A stretch of DNA of 64,000 nucleotides, taken from positions 143,900,038 through 143,964,037 of the forward strand of contig CM060961.1 of NCBI GenBank assembly GCA_030765045.1, written 5' to 3'. The stretch comes from Tenodera sinensis. Its lineage: Eukaryota > Arthropoda > Insecta > Mantodea > Mantidae. A program made the position numbers and the translations under genes. Positions within the stretch are counted from its first letter, which is position 1, and each line of letters starts with the position of its first letter. The notes below the pieces were generated by a model. The model ran no database searches. It was not told the DNA's origin and worked only from the letters and a program-made list of their open reading frames with translations. Of the stretch, positions 35,039 through 47,395 are shown one piece after another.

Positions 35039-35425
35039 GTACTTATTTACACAAATCCGTATCCTACTTACAAAGTTTTTCATTTATCTTGCCTTTGTAC
35101 AACATGAGTTATGTGTCTTTCTTTTTTTGCTGGTTACCTTTTGCTTTTGGACTTAGCAAATTTGGTAGCCAATTGCATTCCTTTATTCAGATCGCTCTCC
35201 TTCTCCCTCTCCTATCTTCTTTCCCTTCCCTTCCTAGTTCAATTTTCCTTGAGTTTCCTAAAACATTTTCCCATGTTGTTTACTTTCTTGTCCCATAAAT
35301 TTGTTAACATTTTCATTGCTTTGATATTCCTCTTCATATTGTCCCATATCTCTCCCTCCTTTCTTTCATTTCCTCATATTCTAGTAGACAATGTTCTAGA
35401 CTTTCCCTTGTATACAATAGCGAAA

Positions 35426-35999
35426 TTGACCCACATTTAATATTTTTCATGGATGAGGCTTGGTTTCACCTTCATGGATATGTGTGTACACAAAATAATC
35501 ATTATTGGAGCTCTGAAAAACCTAATATTGATAATGAAATACCCCTTCATGATGAAAAAATTGGTTTATGGTGTGCCATTAGAGGAGAAAGAGTTATAGG
35601 CCCAATTTTTTTCAGGTCAGTTGATGCCCATACATGCGTGAATACAAGTTTGCCACCATTTTTTTTAGAGAATTAACCGACAGGGAGTATGATTTTGTCT
35701 TTTTTCAACAAGACTCTGCAACAGCTCATACAGCCAATCTTTTGACGAGAACAATTGAAAGTATGTTTCAGGACAGAATTATTAGAAGAGACTTATGGCC
35801 CCCTCAGTCCCCTGACCTAACCCACTGTGATTTCTATCTCTGGGGTAATTTAAAGCAGCAAGACAAGCACAACACAAATCCACACACCCTGGAAGAATTG
35901 AAACAAAACATCTGCCAAAAAATTGCCAGCATTTCTCAATGTGAACTACAGTTAGTGATGGATAATTTCCAGAAAGGTGCCAAAAATTATGGACAGTGA
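35426..35999 (+). pseudogene. Transposase catalytic domain, Tc1/mariner superfamily
   Basis: Well-preserved C-terminal two thirds of an insect DDE transposase. IDPHLIFFMDEAWFHLHGYV has the first Asp near 35452. NNHYWSSEKPNID, LWCAIRGERVIGPIFF and VFFQQDSATAHT (second Asp near 35709) follow, then LWPPQSPDLTHCDFYLWG with the third Asp near 35826, and HTLEELKQNICQKIASI. The spacing between the second and third Asp is 38 residues (DD38D as read), unlike classic mariner (34). A frameshift near 35640-35670 splits the frame. The N-terminal DNA-binding domain is missing and no inverted repeats were identified, so it is a dead fragment. Confidence 0.85.
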
Positions 36000-36343
36000 C
36001 GGTGGCCAGTTTCAGCATCTCCTTTAATAATATTGGTAAGTAAAGCCTTTAAAAGTAGTTTTAAAAATGTTGTATGGTTTTATCTATGCTGTTCTATGAC
36101 AGTTGGCGACGAGTACCATGGACGGGTACAGATAAAACACAGTGTAGCCGGTTCGGAGTCTTTCAGATCATCCGTTACATTAGTTTCATAATTTCATCAT
36201 TGGCATAAGCCTCACAATTTTGAATAAGTATAAGGTTTTACTTAATTTATTGCAGATGATGTTTAGATGTCTATTGCAGAAAGTCTATAATAAATCACTT
36301 TCAATTTTTCAATCTCTAATAAATATTTAAAAAACCTTAAAGA
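36000..36343. other. No recognised feature
   Basis: Sequence downstream of the transposase fragment, including a G-rich patch (TTGGCGACGAGTACCATGGA) near 36105. Possibly the 3' non-coding part of that element. Confidence 0.3.
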
Positions 36344-37206
36344 TAATTATTATTTATTTATGCCAACAAACTTACTGTTGGTGTTTTTAAACACACAAGC
36401 CGTGTGTGGGCAATGTTTGAGTGGTAGAACTGGAACTTAAAAATTCAATGCCACAGCTGGGATTTGAACCACAGACCTTCTGCTTACCAGGCGGGTGCTC
36501 TACCATTGAGCTACTGTGACAAACTGCCAGAATGGGATTGAATTCTCAAACCAGTTCGTATTTTTCCTGGTAAACCAGTCTCACATCAGAAACAATTAGG
36601 TACCCCAATGGTGACTTACTATTGTAAGTACTTTATGTCCCAGGATTAAATGACCTTCAGATGGTAATTATTATTTATTTATACCAACAAACTTACTGTT
36701 GGTGTTTTTAAACACACAAGCCGTGTTTGGGCAATGTTTGAGAGGTAGAACTGGAACTTAAAAATTCATTGCCACAGCTGGGATTTGAACCACAGACCTT
36801 TCGCTTACCAGGCGGGTACCATTGAGCTACTGTGACAAACTGCCAGAATGGCATTGAATTCTCAAACCAGTTTGTATTTTTCCTGGTAAACCACAAAGGC
36901 AGTCTCACATCAGAAACAATTAGGTACCCCAATGGTGACTTACTATTGTAAGTACTTTATGTCCCAGGATTAAATGACCTTCAGATGGTAATTATTTATT
37001 TATACCAACAAACTTACTGTTGGTGTTTTTAAACACACAAGCCGTGTTTGGGCAATGTTTGAGAGGTAGAACTGGAACTTAAAAATTCATTGCCACAGCT
37101 GGGATTTGAACCACAGACCTTTCGCTTACCAGGCGGGTACCATTGAGCTACTGTGACAAACTGCCAGAATGGCATTGAATTCTCAAACCAGTTCGTATTT
37201 TTCCTG
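36344..37206 (-). repeat. Head-to-tail array of family A SINE units
   Basis: Units begin at 36344, 36665 and 36989 (periods 321 and 324 bp), with a partial third copy ending near 37206. Each unit has the ATGCCAACAAACTTACTGTTG-type block, GAGAGGTAGAACTGGAACTT, a minus-strand tRNA-like head (GGTTCAAATCCCAGCTG) and the TGGTGACTTACTATTGTAAG body. Units 2 and 3 share a deletion inside the tRNA-like head (CAGGCGGGTACCATTGAGC), so one was copied from the other. Confidence 0.88.
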
Positions 37207-37214
37207 ACTTGCTA

Positions 37215-37470
37215 ATTTCAGTAGTTTAAGTCCTATATGCTGTGTCTATGTCAACCTACCCTCTATCCATAGCCCTAAAAATTTCGTTGTGTCTATGTTT
37301 TCATAATATTTGTTATGAATCGCAAATGTATCTTCCTAATTTTATTTTTTAAGAAATCATGCCTCATGAATTTTGCTATATCCATACTGCACTTGAGGTT
37401 ATTTGTTCTAAAATAGCTTACAGCTTTTTTTGATACCTAGAAGCATTGTTCCATGAATCTGATGAAGTGA
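37215..37470 (-). pseudogene. Possible LINE RT scrap
   Basis: Broken minus-strand frames (KFMRHDFLKNKIRKIHLRF) vaguely resemble the region after the RT palm of CR1-like LINEs. Very weak; could be chance. Confidence 0.2.
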
Positions 37471-37961
37471 TTAAGATTTTGTGAAAATTAAACTCTGTGC
37501 AGAAAGAAAACATTTTCAATTAATTTCAAACAATCAATTGGAGGTAAATATAAAGACAATAATGTTAACTTCTTGAGCGATAGCCATTTAAACACTGCAG
37601 GCCAGTAATGGATACCCAATACACAATTCAAGCCATTTAAATTGTTAAATGTAGGTAAATATGCTTCGCACATAAATATTCGTACCTTTGGTATTTATTA
37701 TTTTAGTGAAACAAAAACTGGCTTAAAGCTCATTAAAGGCACTATATATCTATCATAGAAGAAAAGAAAGACAGTGTTAACAAAACATTTAAATACCACT
37801 AATTTTTTCTCTGTAGCAAAAGTCATTCTGTACGTTGAACGCACCTAATTTGTGAGTCAGGCTTGTGTTATGTGCGTACAAATGTATTTACATATAGCTA
37901 GCTAAGCATAATGTTCTTGACTTCAAGGTTTTATCATTCTGTTTATTGCTATGATGCAATT

Positions 37962-38224
<263 letters not shown>

Positions 38225-38439
38225 GGACACCCAAGCTGCAAAGAAATCAAACATTTCTGTCAGCGTTTGTATTTATGCCTTAGAATAAATACACAGCAGA
38301 GATTTATGATAGAGCCGTGTAGCTATGGGGTTAACAGTATTTTGTTTTAGCTATCAGAAAAGCACATTTGAAAATGTTGTATCTCAGTTCTAACCATGAC
38401 TTTGACTAGCAATATAGCTAACACATTAGCTCATGTAGG

Positions 38440-40165
38440 CAGAAATTACTTCAGATAATGTGGAGGACTTTTTGCTATATGACAGTGACTTTGATATTGA
38501 TGGTGAGTTTTCAGATTTTGAGGGGGCATTGAGGATATAGGTTGCAGTGAGGAAGAAAATGACTCTCTTCCTTCAGGTGTTCATGAAGTAGCAAGATTGT
38601 GGGGTAGTCAAAATGGCTCTGAAGCAACTAGACATATCTTCATGAGCACAGCCTCTGGTGTACAACCCCAAGCTCAGCTGACTTCTGACAGCCAACCAAT
38701 TGACATTTTCACAAAATTTTTTACTGCTAACTTAGTGTCTCTCATGTTATAGAAACATGTGTAAGGTGAAGGAAGACTTGACTTCTAAAGGCCATTTAGG
38801 GCCTAAGAGTATAATTCAGAAGTGGACATAAATAACACTGAATGAGATTTACAGGCTAATTGGTCTAATTAAGCTCATGGGTGTTATTCATAAACCAACT
38901 TTAGGCATGTACTGGTCTACAGATGACATGCTAGCTACTCCATTTTTTTGGGAAATGCATACCAAATAATGGTTTACTTCCATTTAACAGTTCTTTCATT
39001 TCACTGGCACAGAAAATGTAAATGATAAACTACATAAAATTAGGTCAGTTTAGGAATATGTTATTTCAAAATTCAAAGAAAATTACTGCCTGGTGATAAG
39101 GTCACTGTTGATGAAAGCTTGATGCTTTCGAAGGACCGCTTAGGTTGGAAGCAATACATCAAAACAAAGAGGGCCAGATTTGGCATAAAGAGTTTTGATC
39201 TTTGTGAAAGTAAAATGGGATATCTTTACAATAGCTCCATTTACACTGGTCAAGGAACTGAGAATACTGGAGACAAAGATTTGGGGTTATGTGGCTCCAT
39301 GGTAATGCACCTGCTGGAACCTGTACTTGACCAGGGTAGGGCTGTATATTTAGATAATTGGTATAGCTTCCCTAAATTATACAAAAGGAAAACAAATGCA
39401 ATTGGAACAGTACATTCAAATTGTATTGGTTTGCCAAAGATAGGAGGATGGTTACAGCATTGTCCAATTGTAGCCCTAAGATTTTGATGATTAACACTGG
39501 AAGAATAGATGCCCACACCAAAATGTCAATTTTCAAGCCTGATGTTATCCAGGAATACAATATGCATATGGCTGGTGTGGATCTAGTAGATCAGGTACTG
39601 CAATCATATCCCTCTTTAAAAAAACCAGTTAAATGGTATAAAAAGGTATTTTTGCACCATATACAATTGTTTAGTAATTTGGAGGACTCTAAACCCATGC
39701 AAGACAATGACCCACCTGGACTTCTGCATATCAATAGCTTGTAGCCTAATTGAGTACTATAACATTCAGAGGCCTCTTCATACAGGGAGTAAGAAATCTA
39801 CAACCCCTGCACCCCTCAGACTTGAAGGAAAACGTTTTCCTAAAGGGATATCACCTACAGCAAAAAGTCACATCCATTTCAAAGGTGTCTGGTGTGCCGC
39901 AAAAAAGGAGTTCGTAAAGAGACTGATATGCTGTGAATGTGGAGATGTGGCCTTATATGTCTATGCATGCTTTGAGATCTACGATTCAAAAAGGAACCTT
40001 TAAAAGTAAGACTTTATTTATTCTAGAATTTATTTCAACTTATTATAAAAGAAAAAAATTAAAATAATTAGGGTTAAATAAGCATTAAACGCATGCATAC
40101 ACATATTGGTTCTCCTGCATTTTAAAATTGACGTCATATGACGTTCATATCCCCGAAGAGGTTAA
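38440..40165 (+). pseudogene. piggyBac-like transposase and right terminus
   Basis: Degenerate PGBD-type transposase. An acidic N-terminal part (DSDFDIDGEFSDFE near 38480-38520) leads to QPIDIFTKFFTANLVSLM near 38695. Next come VDESLM near 39110 (first Asp), KDRLGWKQYIKTKRARFGIKS at 39130, VYLDNWYSFPKLY near 39345 (second Asp) and GVDLVDQVLQSYPSLKKPVK near 39576 (third Asp). The cysteine-rich C-terminus (LICCECGDVALYVYACFE) ends at 40003. Several stops and shifts. Downstream, CCCCGAAGAGG abuts TTAA at 40162-40165, the piggyBac target, after a 14-bp palindrome at 40131. The left terminus is not recognised. Confidence 0.85.
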
Positions 40166-41552
40166 TAATGGTTTGTATTTTGTAATGTAGATGACTGTCA
40201 AGAGAATCAATGCACGTACATCATCATTATTTTTGATATCAGAGAATTAGGATGAATTAGGATACCACTATCATGGATTTAGAAATCCTGTCATGCATCT
40301 AGGAGCCATCATCACAAAATTTATTTCTACAGTTTTTTAGTATATTTATACAACTTCTCAATTTTCAATCAGGTAAAATATGTTCTTATAGGAAACATAT
40401 GGTTCTCTTGGTTCACATAATGCATATGTTGAAAAACTTCTGTGGTAACTCACAAAATGTTTAGAATCCAGTAAGGCAAGAAATTTCAACTATTTTTGCG
40501 ATTCAAATCTTAATTTAGTTTGAGATATTAATGGGTCCAGGACTTCATAGAAAATCCTTAAGTATGATGAATAGGTTTCATCTACATGAAAATTTATCTT
40601 TCTACAACTTTCTTCATCCTCTTCATCAGCAACACTCATAGTTTCTGACCATATTTCTTCAAATCCTATGTTTCTAATCCTATGTTTATCTCTTATGTTT
40701 ATCCAAAGCTATGATTAAATATCTAAATTTGCAAAATCCATCATACTTCAGGGTGTTTTCTTGGTTGCAGACAACAAGCATGGCCAGCAATAAAGTTTTT
40801 GTAATTTGGATGAACCAGTCAGCCACACATACTTATCATAAATGTCCACATTAAAATATATTTTCTAAGGATTCTTATTTTTTCCTTCTGCTCACATTGC
40901 AAGTGTGGAAGAGTTGCAGCAGGCCTTCTCTGTTTACTCTACTAACTTATCCTATATTTTAACAATGAGTATGGTCGTCTTACTGATTGTTTTATTGCAT
41001 ATTGTTCATCCGTTTCAAAGAATTAGTACTAGTCTTGGTACAATGTACACTATGAAATAAACAATACTAATACAGCTGTTGAGGTTAGTAACAATCACAC
41101 AATATTAAAAACAGAGCATTCTTGCTAACTCCAAGCAAATCAGTCACATACAACACATTTTGGAGACTCTCAGGTGGTGTAGTGAAATGGGATTCTGAAG
41201 CGTTGGCGTGCTTATTCCTGCACCCCTCTGCCTCACCTCTCCTTGCCCATATCATAGTGAAGCCTGTGGCAGCAAACATCTGAAGCCCTATTCTCCTTAT
41301 GTTCAGTGGTAGGGAAATGGACATATTCCTTCCTAAGAGCAATTATTATTAATATTGCTTATTAATTTCTAATTTACTTTAGATATGGGCTTTGGTGATA
41401 GCTTTGATAGCCCAAAATATATGCCACTGCTGCTTATTATGTTGCTCTTGAGAGCTGACACAATACATGCTCAAGGAAAGGAACACAAGTCAGGAAAAGA
41501 AATCAGAGTATGTGCCTACAGGGTGATTTCACACTTGGTAACAACTCATCCC
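40166..41552. other. No recognised feature
   Basis: AT-rich sequence. An 85-codon minus-strand frame at 41085-41342 has no recognised family and unremarkable composition, so it is not called as a gene. Confidence 0.35.
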
Positions 41553-42068
41553 ACTTCTCATGATTACTTGGGCTTATATAAATAACCCAATTTTGAACTG
41601 AGAGGAAAAAATTCCCAATAAATTATTCAAAGCTTGAAGCTTCTCATGATTACTTGGGCTTATATAAATAACCCAATTTTGAACTGAGAGGAAGAAATTC
41701 CCAATAAATTATTCAAAGCTTGAAGCTTCTCATGATTACTTGGGCTTATATAAATAACTCAATTTTGAACTGAGAGGAAGAAATTCCCAATTAATTATTC
41801 AAAGCTTGAAGCTTCTCATGATTACTTGGGCTTATATAAATAACCCAATTTTGAACTGAGAGGAAGAAATTCCCAATAAATTATTCAAAGCTTGAAGCTT
41901 CTCATGATTACTTGGGCTTATATAAATAACCCAATTTTGAACTGAGAGGAAGAAATTCCCAATAAATTATTCAAAGCTTGAAGCTTCTCATGATTACTTG
42001 GGCTTATATAAATAACTCAATTTTGAACTGAGAGGAAGAAATTCCCAATAAATTATTTGAAGCTTGAA
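41553..42068 (+). repeat. 86-bp minisatellite, six copies
   Basis: TTCTCATGATTACTTGGGCT starts at 41555, 41641, 41727, 41813, 41899 and 41985, exactly 86 bp apart. Copies are almost identical, with one to three substitutions each. Each contains GAACTGAGAGGAAGAAATTC and the HindIII-site block AAGCTTGAAGCTT. Non-coding; no dyad large enough for a MITE. Confidence 0.97.
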
Positions 42069-42465
42069 GCTGTTAATTATAAATTTAAATAAGACACATA
42101 GAGACACCCAATAAAAGAAACAAGTCTATAATCAGTTAAGACTAGACATTAACATATTAAAAAACACTCAATAAAATGCACAAGAGTATAACAATTTACC
42201 CAGTTAAATGTAACAATAACCTATATATGTAAATTAATATAACAATTTACCCCAGAAATACACAATGTAATAACAGGAATATAATTTGGATAAGACTGGA
42301 TAAACATTAAGAAAAGACTCAATAAAACCCACAAGAATATAACAGTTTAGATAAATGGTAGAATTTAAAATTTAAATAAACTTTGAATATTAACAATGCA
42401 TGTCCAAACAACAAATTAAAAGCAAATTAAACGAAAAATAACCGCAATTCAAGAGCTCTTTGCTA
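42069..42465. other. A-rich tract with loose repeats
   Basis: Recurring ACCCAATAAA / ACTCAATAAAA and ACAAGAATATAACA-like words suggest an old ~70-bp tandem repeat. Nothing coding is seen. Confidence 0.4.
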
Positions 42466-42760
42466 GCCAACACTTACTGCCCGGCCATTGCATTCCCCCA
42501 CCTCTGCCCACTACAGACAGTGGAGTGCAGAAGTGGAAGGTGGAATGTGGTCAGCACCCCAAACACTCCCGGCCAGTTATGCAGCCACCATGACCAGGGG
42601 TTGCTACTTATTTATCAAGGGACCTAGCGACACTGAGTGCATTCTGTACCAGACTTCCTAGCAGGGGAAGAATCCCCATGTTAGTACTAGAGATCGAACC
42701 TGGGTCCTCAATGCCAGAGGCTGGCATACTACCACTGTACTAAAGAGGTGGTCTAAAAGC
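42466..42760 (-). repeat. tRNA-derived SINE (family E)
   Basis: Minus-strand head with A box TTTAGTACAGTGGTAGTATG and B box AGGTTCGATCTC, tRNA-Asp/Gly-like. It continues into a GC-rich body (GGGGAAGAATCCCC, CCGGCCAGTTATGCAGC). No second copy is seen in this window. Confidence 0.65.
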
Positions 42761-43666
42761 AAATTACAATACCTAAAATAGTTTAATGTTCATCTATGGC
42801 TCTGCATGGTTGTTAATTATTTTACATTTCACATATGTTTAATAAGATACACTTGAAATGAGCAAAGCCTACTTAATGGTGACAGTCAGTGAAGTTGTCA
42901 AATGACATTGTCAGCAGCCACTTATGCAATTAAAGGAACTTACACTGAGATCTGTATACTTTTGTCAAGGAAACAGAAACCCTACTACCTTTGCCTCAAC
43001 CTGGGTGAAGGCCAAAGAAACAATGGCAATGATGTGGCAGACAGAAAAAGAAAAGAAAAACCACACACAAAAGGACACACACTCACATGAACATACACAC
43101 GCACATGTACATGCATGCATGCACACACACCTAATAATAACAAACTCTGAGGAAAAATTAGCAGATAAGTTTGTGGGAAGCACTGCAGTGCAAAAAACTG
43201 AATACAAAAATCCGACAGGCACAAGCCAAACAACACATGAAGTAGAAGTAATAGCATCACTACAGCTGATTATTGAAACATTAAATAAGGATCTTAAAAG
43301 GGCACAAGAGGAAATAATCTCACTAAAAATGGAGAAAGAGCAACTGAAACATGAATTGCAGTTCCTGACAAGAAGAGAAACATATAGAAATACTACATGG
43401 AACACGGAAATGAGAACAAGAAAAGTTATATAGCATCATGGACATGAGGCATATAACAGTGCAAGACAAGAAGTGAAAGTGATTGAAACAAGCAATAGGT
43501 ATAGCATCCTCAGCAATGAGGCATACAACAGTACAAGTCAAGAAGCTATCCTAAACTTAAACCCAGTTCCAGCCAACCAGAAGCCTGGTAATAATAATAC
43601 TGGATTTAAATCAAAGTATAAATGGAAAAATCCTAATTACACAAAGAAAGAAGAAAATGTAACAGT

Positions 43667-44140
43667 GTGTATATGTATATAATCAAGCACATTCACGTGC
43701 AAAATGCAAACTCTGTTAAAGTTTTCCGAGACATAAACTCACTCCAGCTAAGTAGAAAAATAGAGGCTGAAAAAGAAGATATAAGTGACAAAAAAGTGAT
43801 AGCGTTACATGTGGGCACAAATTATATCCCAATTACTGAAAGTGCCAAAGAGATTATGAGTGAAGTGTACAGTGTGTGCATGGGAAAGTGTGTGGTGAGA
43901 GCGGCAAAAGATAAATTTCCTAATGTGAGAGTAGTTCTAAATAGTGTTATCAACAGGCGTGATGTGAAACAATGATACATAAATGAAAATCTTAGATGGA
44001 CATGTCTGAAATTAAAGGCTATCCTTTTTGATGTGAATAGATATATAGACGATACATGTTTGGGTAGAGATGGGTTGCATCTAAACAGGAAGGGGTCATA
44101 TCTATTGGGTAATGCAATATGTAATGTAATTTATATATGC
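43667..44140 (+). pseudogene. SGNH-hydrolase-like domain of the LINE ORF1
   Basis: Frames around 43735-44140 read VIALHVGTNYI (the block III-like G-x-N region), FPNVRVVLNSVINRRDVK, then INENLRW, LFDVNRYIDDTCL and GRDGLHLNRKGSYLLGNAI, which carries the DGxH catalytic pair. This is the lipolytic esterase domain described in ORF1 of CR1-clade LINEs. One stop at 43973 and others interrupt it. The Ser of block I is not visible, lost or in a broken stretch. Confidence 0.65.
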
Positions 44141-46711
44141 AAGTGACAGGGAAACTAAGTGCTAGGGCAGTTGATGATAAAGATAAAGCAACATCTAGTC
44201 ATTATAAAGCACTATGTGCCATTGGAAAAGGTCCTCTGAATAGGGTAAGTGGTCAGGCACTTAAGCTAACACTAAAGTTACTGCATCAAAGTTAGCCAAT
44301 AAAATAAATGATCTTGAGGTTCTCATTGCAGAATGTATTTTAAAGTTTATTCTGTGCTTTACAGAGCATTGATTAAAAACAGATTGTCTAAAAGATACAA
44401 AACTTCCAACTTATGAATTAGGAGTATATGTTTGTTGACAGAATAGTAGTCAAGGGGGAAATTGTATTTATGTTAGAGAAAATATTGTATATACTTAAGT
44501 ACCCTACAACATTTCTCTGAAGAGAAATGCATAGAAATTTCTGCTGTGGAATTGCTGAACCTAAACACCCTCATCATATGTATTTATAGGCCACCAGAAG
44601 GACAGTTTAATACCTTTTTAAATAAAATAGAAGCAGTCCTAGCCCATATTAAGTTATTAAATAAAACAGTAAGACTCTGTGGAGATTTTAATATCCACTT
44701 TGATAAAGCTTCCACACAAAAAAAGAGCTTATAAATTTAGTAACATCCTACAATTTAAAGGCTACTGCTGAAAACTACTAGAGTAACAGCAAATACTGCT
44801 TCCACGATTGATCAAATATTTCTCAGCTCGGAACAATCATATAATATAGAAATAGTTAACTTGGGTTTCAGTGACCATAATCCACAAGCAATCACTTTCC
44901 CAGAAAACAGTAGAATATTCCAAACCACAAAGGTAAGGAAAATGAAAAGTTTTTTTATAACAAAAATATAGAAATGTTTATACATTTGCTTGAAAATGAA
45001 TCTTGGTGTGAGGTTTATAATAATCGTAACCTAAATGACAAATATGATTCTTTCCTTTCTTGTTTTAAATACCATTTTGACATTGCTTTTCCATTTAACA
45101 GTGTGCATATAAACACTATCCATAAACAAAAAAGATGGCTAACGAAAGGCATAAGAATTTCTTGTGCCAGAAAAAGATTGCTACATGACATTTTAAAAAG
45201 TCAAGTAGCTAACCTTTATTTTAATAAATACTTTAAACAATATAAAAATGAGCTAAATAAGGCAATAAAAGAAGCTAAAATAATGGCAAATGATATTACA
45301 TACTTTCAGCACAAAATAAAATAAAAGCCACTTGGCAAGTTGTTAAAAATCACATAGGTAAAATACAAAACAGCAAAATCCTTAATCTTAAAAACAACTC
45401 CACTGAAATAAATAATCCAACTTCAATAGCAGAAGCTTTTAATGATTATTTTATAGATGTTGGAGAGCAGTTAGCTAGTAAAATCAAATCAAAAAATCAA
45501 AGTGAAGCACAATCATCACTTTTGTTCCATCAAGCTATGTTTTTGTAACCAACAGATCCAATAGAAGTACTATCCGTAATAGGTGAACTAAAAAACAAGT
45601 GTTCACATGGAATTGATGATGTTCCAGACTTTCTTATTAAAAAATGTGCTCACTTGGTAGCATATCCAATAACTGATATATGCAATGCCTCTTTTGAAAA
45701 TGTCATCTTCCCAACCTCTTTAATTTAAAAACTGTTCTATAAAAGACTATTAAACTTTATAGAAAAGAATAAATTGATATCCAGAACTCATCATGGCTTC
45801 CGAAAAAACAGATCCACAGAAAGTGCCATCTTTCATTTTGTAAATACAGTTATAGATACCTTAGACAAGAAAGGAAATATTTCAGGCATTTTCCTTGACT
45901 TATCTAAGGCTTTTGATGTCCTGAACCATGAACTACTTCTTACCAAAGTAGAAAAATTGGGCATTAGAGGCATTGCATTAAAATGGATAGCCTCATGTCT
46001 TATGGACAGAAAACAATTTGTAGAAATTACACACAATAAAGATGGATCATTAAAACAGCGATCAATGGTAAAAAGTATTAGATTAGGTGTTCCCCAAGAA
46101 TCAACATTAGGTCCAATCCTGTTTTTACTATTTGTAAATGATTTTAAGGATAATTTGACAACGGATAAAGTAATCCAGTTTGCAGATGAAACAAATATAA
46201 TTGTGAAAGGAATAAACCAGGAATTGTTTTTGAAGCAAGTAACGAGTGAAGCCTCAAACTGGTTTAATCACAATCAGCTTATTGTAAATACTGATAAAAC
46301 TGTGGTAATGCATTTCCATATTACACAAAATAAAAATTGTAAAGAGTCTATTGTTTATCTTAATAACGCAGAAATTGGAAATGTTAGCACTACACGTTTT
46401 CTGAGTATCTCGATACAGGACAATGTAAAATGGGATACACATATTAATATACTAACAAAGAAACTTAGCACTATCTGCTATATGTTTCGATGATTATTAT
46501 TAGTAAATAATGTATACCTTGAAACAATTAGGAATGTTTATTTTGTGTATGCCCATTTAATAATGTGATATGGAATTGTGTTTTGGGGAGTTCACCACAT
46601 TGTAAATCCTTATTTAAAGCTCAAAAAAATTGCTAAGAATAATAATGGGAGTGAATTGCAGAACCACATGCAAGCCTATCTTTAAAACATTCCACATACT
46701 ACCCCTCCCAA

Positions 46712-46799
<88 letters not shown>

Positions 46800-46870
46800 T
46801 GTATTTTCTTGCAAAATGGATTAATTCATAGATATATATCTATGAATTAATCCATTTTGCAAGAAAATAC
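46712..46870. repeat. (TA)n followed by a perfect 70-bp palindrome
   Basis: TA repeat 46712-46798, then 46801-46870 in which the two 35-base halves (beginning GTATTTTCTTGCAAAATGG) are exact inverse copies with no loop. The arm resembles LINE sequence at 46968-46992 (TTTTGCAAAATGGACCAATT), so the palindrome may be a local inverted copy. Confidence 0.95.
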
Positions 46871-47395
46871 TTAATCACTGGCAACATATTTCTTACAAAC
46901 AATGAAATTCATAGTCATGATACAAGACAGAAGACTGATATACATGTAGCAAGAACAAATACAGAGCTTTTGCAAAATGGACCAATTTATGCAGGTACCA
47001 AATTATATAATGCTCTTCCTAGCAGCATAAAGTTACTAAATAATTCCTTCAATTTTAAATCAGCTTTGCTGGCATATTTGCTTGACCACTGTTCTTATTC
47101 AGTGGAGGAATTTTATAACCAGGTAGATTACAAAAATACTTGGATGTTAAAGCAATTATTGAAAAACGATATATACTATATTTTGGTTACTTCATACTAT
47201 ATATGTATTTCTGTATTTATTGTAATGTTACTGATTTATAAGTTAATTCTGTACCTCATACTAGTTTTACTAGTTTTATTAGTTATATTTTTTAACTTTA
47301 ATTGTAAGAGAACAGTATATCTGCTCAGTGTTTGGATGTGTCCTATATCATTAGCACTGCTAGTGTATTAGATGATTTACAGGATCAATAAAGCT

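Larger units (their letters stand above)
42880..47395 (+). mobile_element. CR1-like LINE, long but degenerate
   Basis: ORF1 part (42924-44140): a coiled coil (LNKDLKRAQEEIISLKMEKE at 43280-43350), then an SGNH-esterase-like domain. The endonuclease part (44390-44940) has IYRPPEGQFNTFL near 44580 and LCGDFNIHFD near 44676. RT (44950-46493) has HGFRKNRSTESAIFHFVNTV, FLDLSKAFDVLNHELL and PILFLLFVND; the catalytic YADD position reads FADE near 46180. The C-terminal domain is at 46880-47100 (YAGTKLYNALPSSIK, YSVEEFYNQ). The 3' end, ACAGGATCAATAAAGCTACTAC at about 47370-47395, fits a CR1-type tail. ORF2 has numerous stops. A (TA)n and palindrome at 46712-46870 split RT from the C-terminus. Confidence 0.82.

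Noticed and set aside
35089..35440. Hydrophobic ORFs that look like membrane proteins
   Set aside because: Frames of a pyrimidine-rich stretch between a SINE palindrome and a transposase fragment; no start context or homology.
41085..41342. 85-codon minus-strand ORF as a gene
   Set aside because: No family resemblance and no supporting context; the length is expected by chance in this window.
41553..42068. CRISPR-like regular repeat
   Set aside because: The whole 86-bp period is conserved with no unique spacers; it is a eukaryotic minisatellite.
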